A stretch of 64,000 nt of DNA from Pseudolabrys sp. (lineage in GTDB: Bacteria > Pseudomonadota > Alphaproteobacteria > Rhizobiales > Xanthobacteraceae). Positions 9,646 to 18,738 of the stretch are shown in pieces (position 1 is the first letter of the stretch; each line of letters starts with the position of its first letter). The notes below the pieces were generated by a model. It saw only the letters and a list, made by a program, of their open reading frames with translations. It made no database searches and was not told the origin of the DNA. The stretch spans positions 1 through 64,000 of the forward strand of contig JADGGK010000006.1 in NCBI GenBank assembly GCA_019689975.1, read 5' to 3'. The translations under genes were made by a program, and so were the position numbers.

Positions 9646-10138
9646 TCATCGTCGATCCTCGATCGGCATGCCGGCTTTGGCGCGTAGCGCACGGAAAATG
9701 GCCTCCGGCGTCAGCGGCAGTTCGGTAATTCGCACGCCCACTGCGTCGTCGATGGCGTTAGCGATCGCCGGTGACACGTTGAAAGTCGCCAATTCGCCCA
9801 CGCCCTTGGCCCCGAAGGGTCCGTTCGATTGCCAAGCCTCGACGATCTCGTTTTCCATCGGCGGTATGTCGTGAATGCCGGGGATCCTGTAATCGGCAAG
9901 CGAGGCGTTGACGACCTGCCCCCCATCAAGATGCATCTTTTCGACCAGGGTGAAGCCGAGCTGCATGGTTGCGGCGCCCGAAAGTTGCGTTTCCACAATC
10001 TTCGGATTGATCGGGTTGCCCACATCGGCAACGTTAATCAGCCGCAGGATACGTAACCGGCCTGTCGGTATCGATTTCGACCTCGGCCGCCGAGCCGGCG
10101 GCCATCCAGAATGGCGTCGCGTTAGGCGTCTGCCCTGT
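9646..10138 (-). pseudogene. C-terminal fragment of xanthine dehydrogenase family molybdopterin-binding subunit, frameshifted
   Basis: Downstream frame: RLRILRLINVADVGNPINPKIVETQLSGAATMQLG...NGPFGAKGVGELA. Upstream frame: TGQTPNATPFWMAAGSAAEVEIDTD, joined by a frameshift near 10062-10066. The N-terminal ~600 aa is absent. Confidence 0.75.
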
Positions 10139-10463
10139 CTGTGTGAATAAGCGTCCGGTCGCCGTCGTCATCGAGTCGCGCCCGGGCCGTCGCCGTCAGC
10201 CGCCCGACCACGCCGAGCGGCGTCCCCTCGACGCGCGCCTCGATTTCATGCGGCGGCACAAGTCTGGTCATCTCGACGCCGATCTTGAATGTGAAGCGCA
10301 TGTAGGCGATGCGGGTCGTGAAGGTGGCGCGATATCGCGCACCGTCGACGGCGGCAAGCTCTTGCACTCCCTCGATGCAGGAAGCGAAGAATCGCGCGTC
10401 GCTCAGCCGCTGAAAAACCTGGTCGCGCGACGCCTCAACACCCAGTTTGCCTTCGATGTTCAT
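10122..10463 (-). pseudogene. CoxG/SRPBCC-family protein, truncated at 3' end
   Basis: MNIEGKLGVEASRDQVFQRLSDARFFASCIEGVQEL...TATARARLDDDGDRTLIHT, then switches to the XDH-fragment junction (DRADA*). Confidence 0.65.
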
Positions 10464-10603
10464 GGTCCGGACCCGTGCGCGCGAAAAGTGCAGCGGGGCG
10501 CGATGGTTCGCAAAGGTGATCCGGCCTGGCAATGCGTACATCAGCCGGGGTGAACGATTTTGACTTTCACGATGTGCAAACACCGTCCATCAACGGGCAC
10601 GGA

Positions 10604-11149
10604 TCAACCCGCCTGCGCGCCTAAGAGACGGCGGACAAGGGTGGCAAGCGACTCGGTCAGTGCGTCAAAGCGCAGGCCGGCAATGCCGAAGGCACGCGCC
10701 GCCTCCATATCGGCGTCGGTGTCGCCGATGAGCACGCTGCGGGCCCGGTCGATCGCGAAATCCCGTGCCGCCCGTTCGAGCAGGCCAATGCCCGGTTTGC
10801 GGCAGCGGCAGGCAACGGCGTAGGCGGCAACGGTGCCTTCAGGGTGATGCGGACAATAGTAGAAGGCATCGACGCGTGCGCCGTTGCGCGCGAGCTCTTC
10901 GCGCATGTAGGCGTGCAGCTCCTTTACCGCGGTTTCGTCATAAAAACCGCGCGCGACGCCGGATTGGTTGGTGACCACGATGACCAGGTAGCCCGCGGTA
11001 TTGAGCAGCCGGACGGCTTCCGCGGCGCCCGCGTTCCATGTGATCTGATCCGGCCTGTGGACATAACCATGGTCGACATTGAGGACCCCGTCGCGGTCGA
11101 GAAAAGCGGCGGGCCGTGCGGCGTTCGAAGCAGCGCTGATCGTGGCCAT
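10604..11149 (-). CDS. gmhB: HAD-IIIA hydrolase, D-glycero-D-manno-heptose-1,7-bisphosphate 7-phosphatase-like
   Basis: PAAFLDRDGVLNVDHGYVHRP, VTNQSGVARG, YYCPHHPEG...CRCRKPGIGLL, VLIGDTDADMEAA. Confidence 0.88.
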   Translation of the reverse strand: MATISAASNAARPAAFLDRDGVLNVDHGYVHRPDQITWNAGAAEAVRLLNTAGYLVIVVTNQSGVARGFYDETAVKELHAYMREELARNGARVDAFYYCPHHPEGTVAAYAVACRCRKPGIGLLERAARDFAIDRARSVLIGDTDADMEAARAFGIAGLRFDALTESLATLVRRLLGAQAG

Positions 11150-11284
11150 CAGTCCGAAAGTTTATATGGCGCCCGCGCCGGATTGGCCAGTACGCTCGGA
11201 GGGTCGATCATGCCCTTGCGTCTGCGGTCTGAAGGCCTTGCCGGTTCGAACCGGAAGTCTCGCGGCGCATGATCAGCGGGAGTC

Positions 11285-12109
11285 ATGATGATGAGTCTGT
11301 TTATTTGTACCGCCTGCGGCACGCAGTACCCCGAGAGCGCCGAACCGCCCGCACAATGTGCGATCTGCGAGGAAGAGAGGCAATACGTCCCGCCCGGCGG
11401 ACAGACCTGGACAACGCTGGCGGTCCTCGCGCGGTCGCATTTCAACAGCTATCGCACCTACGAGTCGGGAGTTCTGGGCGTCGGCACACAGCCGCCATTC
11501 GCGATCGGTCAGCGTGCGCTGCTGCTACAGACAACGGGCGGCAATGTACTTTGGGATTGCATCGCGCTCATCGATCCGGCGACGGTGGCGGTGATCAACG
11601 GCCTCGGAGGACTCACAGCGATTGCCATCTCCCACCCGCATTTCTATACCACCATGGTGGAATGGGCGCACGCATTCGCTTGTCCGATCTATCTGCATGC
11701 TGCCGATCGGGCCTGGATCATGCGACCGGATCCGGCAATCAAGCTGTGGCAAGGTGACAGTCTCCGTCTTTGGGACGGAGTGACGCTCGTCCGGTGCGGA
11801 GGGCATTTCGAGGGCGGGACGGTGTTGCATTGGGCCGAAGGAGCGAACGGTCGTGGCGTCGTGTGCGCAGGCGACATTCTCACCGTCACCACCGATCGCA
11901 AATGGCTTTCCTTCATGCGCAGCTATCCGAATTTCATCCCCCTCTCGAAAGCGGCGGTCGAGCACATTGGCGCGGCGCTGGAGCCGTTTTCATTCGAGAC
12001 GATATACGGGCATTACTTCGATCGCGTCATCCTCACCAATGGCAAGGATGTTCTCAGGCGATCGATCGAACGATACGTCGCTGCGATCGAGGGTCGAAGG
12101 GGCTATTAG
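11285..12109 (+). CDS. MBL-fold metallohydrolase with N-terminal zinc ribbon
   Basis: CTACGTQYPESAEPPAQCAIC zinc-ribbon; LTAIAISHPHFYTTMVEWA and CGGHFEGGTVLHW MBL-like motifs. Confidence 0.82.
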   Translation: MMMSLFICTACGTQYPESAEPPAQCAICEEERQYVPPGGQTWTTLAVLARSHFNSYRTYESGVLGVGTQPPFAIGQRALLLQTTGGNVLWDCIALIDPATVAVINGLGGLTAIAISHPHFYTTMVEWAHAFACPIYLHAADRAWIMRPDPAIKLWQGDSLRLWDGVTLVRCGGHFEGGTVLHWAEGANGRGVVCAGDILTVTTDRKWLSFMRSYPNFIPLSKAAVEHIGAALEPFSFETIYGHYFDRVILTNGKDVLRRSIERYVAAIEGRRGY

Positions 12110-12351
12110 CGGTCATCCGGACTATCCGCCGACAAGCGCGATCCGATTTTGCGAGCATGCCTCGTTGCTCCTCGAATCGAGACCTTTGCAAGGCACGAGG
12201 CGCGGACGCGGATCCGGTCATGGCATTGGCAGGCCGGCCCATGGGAGACGTCAACTCGCCGAGCGGGGCCGAATAGCCTACCACGGAGCGGACATGCCGC
12301 GGTCGTTGGCGGCCTTCCTTATCCTGCGCCGAGCGAGGCGATGGAAGGCGT

Positions 12352-13065
12352 TCACTCGCGTCCGCTGCCGCCTTTTCCGCCGATTTGTTTGAGCTTGGCC
12401 AGCACGGCGTTGACGTCGAGCTCTTCGCTCGCTTTCTTGTCTGCCACGCTGGCGGAGGTGGCCTCTGCCGTCTCTTTTCGCGCAGTCGTCTCGGCGGCGG
12501 GCAGCAAGGTTGCGCCCGCATCCGCCGGAGCCGGTTTCTCCTTGTTGGCACGCTGAACTTCCAGATCGAGATCGGTCTGCGTGCAGAGTCCGAGGGTAAC
12601 CGGATCCATGGGAGTGAGATTCGCCGAGTTCCAGTGCGTGCGATCACGTATCGAGGCGATGGTGGACTTGGTCGTGCCGACCAGTCGCATAATTGCGCTA
12701 TCACGCAGCTCGGGATGGTTGCGCACCAACCAAAGGATGGCATTTGGCCGATCCTGCCGCCGCGACACCGGGGTATAGCGCGGCCCTTTTCTGCGTTGGG
12801 AGGCCGGCAGCGCGACCTTGGGCGGCGTCAGCTTCAGCCGCACGTCAGGATTGGCCTCCGCCTCGGCGATTTGCTCGCGGGTGAGCTGGCCGGTCTGGAT
12901 CGGGTCAAGACCCTTGATTCCCTGCGCCGCGTCGCCGTCTGCGATCGCTTTCACCTCGAGCGGATGTAGCTTGCAGAAATCCGCAACCTGGTCGAAGGTC
13001 AAAGCGGTGTTCTCCAGCAACCAGACGGCGGTCGCCTTCGGCATCAAAGGTGCTGCACCGGCCAT
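12352..13065 (-). CDS. trcR: DUF1013 family protein (TrcR-like cell-cycle transcriptional regulator)
   Basis: PKATAVWLLENTALTFDQVADFCKLHPLEVKAIADGDAAQGIKGLDPI, characteristic of alphaproteobacterial DUF1013. Confidence 0.88.
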   Translation of the reverse strand: MAGAAPLMPKATAVWLLENTALTFDQVADFCKLHPLEVKAIADGDAAQGIKGLDPIQTGQLTREQIAEAEANPDVRLKLTPPKVALPASQRRKGPRYTPVSRRQDRPNAILWLVRNHPELRDSAIMRLVGTTKSTIASIRDRTHWNSANLTPMDPVTLGLCTQTDLDLEVQRANKEKPAPADAGATLLPAAETTARKETAEATSASVADKKASEELDVNAVLAKLKQIGGKGGSGRE

Positions 13066-13250
13066 GGAAAAACCTCCTCACCGCTTCGCCCGATCAATGG
13101 GGGCAAAGCACGGATCATCGGCGATGATCGGAAAACGCGGAGAATATAGGCACTTGCCCGCGCGGGCGCAACCATCGCGTCTTGACAGACGCGGCCGACG
13201 CGTCCCATGTCGGGGCGTGCGCGACCCCACGCCCACCCCCGAGGAGATCA

Positions 13251-14216
13251 ATGGCCGATAAGCCCGCCCTAAAAGTGCTGCTCTGCTCGCCGCGTGGATT
13301 TTGCGCCGGTGTGGTGCGCGCCATAGAAACCGTGGAACGGGCGCTCGCCCTGTACGGCCCGCCGGTCTATGTCCGGCACGAAATCGTCCATAATCGCTAT
13401 GTGGTCGACAGTCTGCGCGCCAAAGGGGCCATTTTTGTCGAAGATCTCGCCGAGGTTCCCGACGGAGACGCGCCGGTGGTGTTTTCCGCGCATGGGGTGC
13501 CACGCATGGTTCCCGAAGAGGCCGCACGGCGGAAACTTTTTACCCTCGATGCGACCTGTCCGCTGGTCACCAAGGTGCACCGAGAGGCCGAAATTCATTT
13601 CCGACGCGGGCGGGAGATCGTGCTGATTGGTCATGCAGGCCATCCGGAAGTGGTCGGCACGCTGGGTCAATTACCGGCGGGTGCAATCACCCTGGTGCAG
13701 TCGCTTGCCGAAGCAGAGAGTTTCACCCCGCGTGATCCCGATAATCTGGCATTCGTGACCCAGACCACCCTTTCGGTGCAGGACACGGCGGAAATCGTCG
13801 ACCGTCTCAAAGCCCGCTTCCCGGCTATTGTCGGCCCTCATAAGGAAGACATCTGCTATGCCACGACCAATCGACAGGAGGCGGTACGCAAGGTCGCACC
13901 GATGGTGGATGCGATGATCGTAGTCGGCTCGCCAAACTCGTCTAATTCGCAACGGCTGAGGGAGGTGGCGGTTCGGGCCGGATGCCCGTATGCCGTGCTG
14001 GTTGAGCGAGCGGCCGATATCGATTGGGGCTTCTTCAGCGGAATCGCAACCCTCGGCGTCACGGCGGGCGCGTCGGCGCCGGAAGTCCTGGTCGAGGAGG
14101 TGATCGACGCGTTCGCCGCCAAATTTGCCGTCGACGTCGAGACCGTCTTTGGTGTCGAGGAACGAATGTTCTTTCCGTTGCCGCGTCCTTTGCGCGAGGA
14201 GCAACCGGCTGAGTGA
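13251..14216 (+). CDS. ispH: 4-hydroxy-3-methylbut-2-enyl diphosphate reductase
   Basis: [23 protein letters not shown]...[10 protein letters not shown]...[13 protein letters not shown]. Start placed at ATG 13251. Confidence 0.97.
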   Translation: MADKPALKVLLCSPRGFCAGVVRAIETVERALALYGPPVYVRHEIVHNRYVVDSLRAKGAIFVEDLAEVPDGDAPVVFSAHGVPRMVPEEAARRKLFTLDATCPLVTKVHREAEIHFRRGREIVLIGHAGHPEVVGTLGQLPAGAITLVQSLAEAESFTPRDPDNLAFVTQTTLSVQDTAEIVDRLKARFPAIVGPHKEDICYATTNRQEAVRKVAPMVDAMIVVGSPNSSNSQRLREVAVRAGCPYAVLVERAADIDWGFFSGIATLGVTAGASAPEVLVEEVIDAFAAKFAVDVETVFGVEERMFFPLPRPLREEQPAE

Positions 14217-14222
14217 TTTTCG

Positions 14223-15188
14223 ATGGCCGTCTATACCGACGTCACGGCGGAGGATCTTGCGCAATTTCTTGCCGACTACGATCTGGGCGATCTGCTTTCG
14301 TACAAAGGTATTGCCGAGGGTGTTGAGAATTCCAACTTCGTATTGCATACCCGTGCGGGCAGTTTCATTCTCACGCTTTACGAAAAGCGCGTGGCCGAAA
14401 AAGATCTGCCGTTTTTCCTTACGTTGATGGAATATCTGGCTGCACGGGGGATCACTTGCCCGCAGCCGGTAAAGAACAAAAAGGGTGGCGTGCTCGGTCG
14501 CGTGGCCGGTCGGCCGGCCGCCATCGTTACGTTTCTCGACGGTCTATGGGTCCGGCGCCCGAACCCCGGTCACTGCGCGGCCGTGGGTGAAGCGCTTGCA
14601 CGATTGCACCGTGTCGGCAGCGACTTCCCTCTTCAGCGTGTCAATGCCCTGTCAATCGCAAGTTGGCGTGCGTTGTACGAGCAGGTCAAGGATCGCAGCG
14701 ATGACGTGCGGCCGGGGCTCGGCACCGAGATCGCTTATGAGCTCGACGCCCTCGAAAACGAGTGGCCGCGCGATCTGCCGAGCGGAATCATCCACGCGGA
14801 TCTGTTTCCCGATAACGTCTTTTTTCTCGGCGATACGTTGTCGGGACTGATCGATTTCTACTTTGCGTGCACCGACATGCTTGCCTATGATGTCGCGATT
14901 TGCCTCAACGCCTGGTGCTTCGAATCGGATCATTCTTACAACGTCACCAAAGGCCGGGCGCTGCTCAGGGCCTACGAGAAGGTGCGCGGGCTGTCGCAGT
15001 CCGAACATCGGGCATTGCCTATACTGGCGCGCGGCGCTGCCGTGCGTTTTCTATTGACACGGCTGGTCGATTGGCTGGCGGTGCCGGACGGGGCTCTGGT
15101 CAAGCCGAAGGATCCGCTCGAATATTATCGGAAACTGCGTTTTCATCAGTCGGTGAGAAGTGCGGCAAATTACGGCTTTGCCTCATGA
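14223..15188 (+). CDS. thrB: Homoserine kinase (ThrB2 type)
   Basis: [39 protein letters not shown]...[14 protein letters not shown]. Confidence 0.95.
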   Translation: MAVYTDVTAEDLAQFLADYDLGDLLSYKGIAEGVENSNFVLHTRAGSFILTLYEKRVAEKDLPFFLTLMEYLAARGITCPQPVKNKKGGVLGRVAGRPAAIVTFLDGLWVRRPNPGHCAAVGEALARLHRVGSDFPLQRVNALSIASWRALYEQVKDRSDDVRPGLGTEIAYELDALENEWPRDLPSGIIHADLFPDNVFFLGDTLSGLIDFYFACTDMLAYDVAICLNAWCFESDHSYNVTKGRALLRAYEKVRGLSQSEHRALPILARGAAVRFLLTRLVDWLAVPDGALVKPKDPLEYYRKLRFHQSVRSAANYGFAS

Positions 15189-15655
15189 CGAGGGAGCATG
15201 TGGTCATCCATACCGACGGCGCATGCTCGGGTAACCCCGGCCCGGGTGGTTGGGGCGCGATTCTCGTCTCAGGCCGCCATAGGAAGGAGCTCAAGGGCGG
15301 CGAGGCGATGACGACCAATAATCGGATGGAATTGATGGCGGCGATTTCGGCGCTGGAAGCGCTCAAACGTCCCTGTGTCGTCGATCTCTACACGGACAGC
15401 GAATATCTCAAGAAAGGCATTACCGACTGGATCCAGGCGTGGAAGCGTAACGGCTGGCGCACGGCAAGCAAGGAACCGGTCAAGAATGCCGAATTATGGA
15501 AACGCCTCGATGCGGCGCTCGCTCCCCATCAGGTGCGGTGGCGCTGGGTGAAAGGGCACGCCGGCAACGCCATGAACGAACGGGCCGATCAACTTGCGCG
15601 CGAGGGCATGCTGGCCGTGCGCGCCGGCACCAAGGGCGCCTTAGGTGCGACGTAG
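15185..15655 (+). CDS. rnhA: Ribonuclease HI
   Basis: [22 protein letters not shown]...[17 protein letters not shown]...[23 protein letters not shown] overlap with thrB. Confidence 0.97.
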   Translation: MTREHVVIHTDGACSGNPGPGGWGAILVSGRHRKELKGGEAMTTNNRMELMAAISALEALKRPCVVDLYTDSEYLKKGITDWIQAWKRNGWRTASKEPVKNAELWKRLDAALAPHQVRWRWVKGHAGNAMNERADQLAREGMLAVRAGTKGALGAT

Positions 15656-15693
15656 ATAGGCGATCTTACTGACGTCGTCGCCAATGACGGTGG

Positions 15694-16179
15694 TCAGAGC
15701 TGCGCCAGCAGCGCCTGGCCGCTGGAGATCTCGCATTTGCCCGGCGCATCCTCGACATTGAGTTTCTTCACCACGCCATCCTCGACCAGCATGGAATAGC
15801 GCTTGGAACGCAGCCCGAGGCCATTGCCGGAGCCGTCGAAGGCCATGTCGATCGCTTTGGCGAACTCGCCGTTGCCGTCGGCAAGAAATTCGATCTTGTC
15901 GCCCGCATTGCTCGCCTTTCGCCAGGCGTCCATGACGAACACGTCGTTCACGCCCGTGACGGCAACGGCCTGCACTCCCTTCGCCTTGAGGGCATCAATG
16001 TTGTTGAGAAAGCTAGGCAGATGTAGATTGTTGCAGGTCGGCGTGAAAGCGCCCGGAACGGCGAACAGTGCAACCTTGCGACCTTTGAATATATCGTCGG
16101 TGGTTTTCCAGGCGGGGCCCTCCGCGGTCATGACGCGAAATTTTGCGGCGGGCAAGCGATCACCGACCTTGATGGGCAT
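15694..16179 (-). CDS. Peroxiredoxin (Prx5/redoxin family)
   Basis: KVALFAVPGAFTPTCNNLHLPSF active site; NDVFVMDAW. Confidence 0.95.
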   Translation of the reverse strand: MPIKVGDRLPAAKFRVMTAEGPAWKTTDDIFKGRKVALFAVPGAFTPTCNNLHLPSFLNNIDALKAKGVQAVAVTGVNDVFVMDAWRKASNAGDKIEFLADGNGEFAKAIDMAFDGSGNGLGLRSKRYSMLVEDGVVKKLNVEDAPGKCEISSGQALLAQL

Positions 16180-16251
16180 GGCTATCCTCGTGCTGTCTGA
16201 ACAGAGCCTTCATGCTCGGGCTCGGGTTGCTAATTACCGCCTCGGGCGGAA

Positions 16252-17100
16252 TTAGTCGAGACGGGTTTTGATCTCATAGGCGCGTTGGCCGGCGACGACC
16301 GTAAAGGTGAGTTCGAAGGGCCCCTTGTTTGGGTCGACGCCGGGCGGCAGACCGTCGAGCGCGAAAGTGAAATGCTCAAATCCGTCTTGCGTGTCGTGCA
16401 CGGGTGTGGGGATCGGCAGTGCCCATTCCGGCGTCGGTCCTTCGGCGAAAAGCTGTACCGGACGATCCGGCGCCTTGAGCGCGACGGCGATCAAGGGTTT
16501 TGCCCCGCCGCTGACCCGGCGCAGGGTAAGACCCAGGGCCGCAGCGGCGACCGGCTGCGGCACCCGCGCCTCGGCGGCGGTCAGCGCGGCATTCTCCGAA
16601 TCGCCGCTCCGCCCCAAGGTGAGTTCGGCGCTGCCTTCCACCGGCAGGCAGAGCTTCTCGCACACGGCATAATCGACCTTCACGCGCAGTGTGACCGGCT
16701 GGCGCGGGTCTTTGGCGGTGACGTCGACGGGAAAGACGACACTGCCTTCGTAGCCGAGCGTTTGGCCGGTCTCGTCACTGAACAGGTGCGGTGCCGGGAA
16801 GCGGACCTTGGCTGCGGCGAGGTTGGATGAGCCGGAAAAATCGAATCGGGGCGGCACACCCGAATCCCCCGGATAACGCCAATAGGTGTGCCAGCCCGGT
16901 TCCATTCTGATCTCGATGCCGGCACGCAAATTGGCCGAGTCGCCCGCGGCGGGGCCGGCGATCAAGCGGAAGCCCGAGTGCAGATCGTTGACCCAGCGCG
17001 ACGAATCAGCCGCATGGGCGGGCTGGAAGGCCGGCAACGAGACCGCTAGGGTCACGACGACGCCCGACGCGACTTTTCGCAGGGCCCCTTTTTTCCACAT
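16252..17100 (-). CDS. DsbD-like N-terminal (ScsB-like) domain protein, exported
   Basis: Start at ATG 17100; signal peptide. EPGWHTYWRYPGDSGVPPRFDFSGSSNL and DYAVCEKLCLPVEGSAEL motifs. Confidence 0.87.
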   Translation of the reverse strand: MWKKGALRKVASGVVVTLAVSLPAFQPAHAADSSRWVNDLHSGFRLIAGPAAGDSANLRAGIEIRMEPGWHTYWRYPGDSGVPPRFDFSGSSNLAAAKVRFPAPHLFSDETGQTLGYEGSVVFPVDVTAKDPRQPVTLRVKVDYAVCEKLCLPVEGSAELTLGRSGDSENAALTAAEARVPQPVAAAALGLTLRRVSGGAKPLIAVALKAPDRPVQLFAEGPTPEWALPIPTPVHDTQDGFEHFTFALDGLPPGVDPNKGPFELTFTVVAGQRAYEIKTRLD

Positions 17101-17275
17101 GGCGCGACCGTGTACCGGGTTCGCTGGTACGGCGCCATTGAATTCGTCGTGAGCGGTGCACGACGCCGAGAACGACGATTTTGCCACAATTCCCGTTTCC
17201 AATAGAATGGCGGGTATTCGCTCATCCGTTCGGGTTGTCGTTTGCAAGGGCGAGTCGATTGGATAACCTTCCGCT

Positions 17276-17893
17276 ATGAAGCTCACCGGACACAGAATCG
17301 ACCGGCCGGCAAACCACGGCTACCTCGACGGGCAGATGCTGATTGCCATGCCGACGATGGCCGATGAGAGATTCTCGCGCAGCTTGGTCTATATCTGCGC
17401 GCATTCCAGCGAGGGGGCCATGGGCATCGTGGTCAATCAGCCGGCGCCGAACATCAGGTTCCCTGATTTGCTGGTACAGCTCGAAGTCATTCCGGCCAGT
17501 GAGCGTATCCAGTTGCCCACACGCGTCGAAGAGGTGCGCGTGCTGCGAGGAGGTCCTGTCGAAACCGGACGCGGTTTCGTCCTGCACTCGGCCGATTTTT
17601 TCATTGAAAATTCGACCTTGCCGATCGACGAGGGAATCTGTCTGACCGCCACGCTCGAGATTCTTAAAGCGATCGCCCGGGGCAACGGGCCGTCGAACGC
17701 GGTGCTCGCGCTCGGCTACGCGGGTTGGGCGCCGGGTCAGCTCGAGCACGAGATCCAGCAGAATGGCTGGTTGCATTGTGCGGCCGATCCGGATCTCATC
17801 TTCGGTGCCGATATCGAAGGGAAGTACGAACGGGCATTGCGCAAGATCGGAATCGATATCAGCATGCTCTCGACCGACGCCGGTCACGCCTAA
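17276..17893 (+). CDS. YqgE/AlgH family protein
   Basis: [40 protein letters not shown]...[17 protein letters not shown]. Confidence 0.95.
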   Translation: MKLTGHRIDRPANHGYLDGQMLIAMPTMADERFSRSLVYICAHSSEGAMGIVVNQPAPNIRFPDLLVQLEVIPASERIQLPTRVEEVRVLRGGPVETGRGFVLHSADFFIENSTLPIDEGICLTATLEILKAIARGNGPSNAVLALGYAGWAPGQLEHEIQQNGWLHCAADPDLIFGADIEGKYERALRKIGIDISMLSTDAGHA

Positions 17894-18735
17894 CGCTTGG
17901 TTGCACAGGCAACCCAGAACGGCGCCTTGTCGGAGAACACGATATCGGCGAAGCCGGCCGCGCGGAGCATCGAAGCTATCTCGGTCTGCGTGAAACGCCG
18001 CTCGAGTCGCGTGCAGAAGCGATCGAAGGCATCGGTACGCATCACATAGAATGCACGCTGCCGGTAGTAGGCGAGCGGCCAGGAGCGCGGCAACGATCCG
18101 ATACGTTCGAGCAGCGCTGCAAGGCGCGCGAGAGGCCAATAGACGAACAGTGCAATCAAATACGTCGCAATCCGCTGTACCGCAAACGGCGCGCGGGAAA
18201 GAAGAAAGCGTCCGATTTCCGAGATTTTCCAGAGCCAGCGATAGACAGGCGAACGATTGTCGAACGCGTAGTAGAGATAGAGAAGAAAGGGCGCGCCGGA
18301 TTTTAGCTTGGCAGCGATATCGCAGATGGCCTTGGCGGTATCCGGCACGTGATGCAGCACGCCGAGCGCATAGGCAAAATCGAGAGAGGCATCAGGGAAC
18401 GGCAGTGCCGAGACCGACGCGGCGTGAAAGCGAACGTTTTCCGCGTTTGCCAGATTGGCGCGGGCCACCGCGAGCGCCAGCGGCGACGGATCAATCACGT
18501 GCAGCTCGCCGACGCGCGGGGCGACCAGTACGGCCCAGCGCCCGCTTCCGCACCCGATGTCCGCCCCGACGCTTCCGGCTGGCAGCGTTTCCCAAGGGAA
18601 AATCCCGAAATACGCGTCGAACATCGCCCGCCGATCGGCCTCGCTGAACGCGGGCGGCGATTGCGTAAACATCCCCCATTCGCGGCCGAAGCCATCGATC
18701 GTCGCTTGGTCGGCGTTGCGCGTCTCGCTCATCAT
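17890..18735 (-). CDS. Class I SAM-dependent methyltransferase
   Basis: [48 protein letters not shown]. Confidence 0.9.
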   Translation of the reverse strand: MMSETRNADQATIDGFGREWGMFTQSPPAFSEADRRAMFDAYFGIFPWETLPAGSVGADIGCGSGRWAVLVAPRVGELHVIDPSPLALAVARANLANAENVRFHAASVSALPFPDASLDFAYALGVLHHVPDTAKAICDIAAKLKSGAPFLLYLYYAFDNRSPVYRWLWKISEIGRFLLSRAPFAVQRIATYLIALFVYWPLARLAALLERIGSLPRSWPLAYYRQRAFYVMRTDAFDRFCTRLERRFTQTEIASMLRAAGFADIVFSDKAPFWVACATKR

Positions 18736-18738
18736 TGC

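Noticed and set aside
3239-10583. Genomic island inserted at the tRNA
   Set aside because: The tRNA is next to accessory genes, but I found no integrase and no visible repeat of the tRNA 3' end at the far side; not supported from sequence alone.
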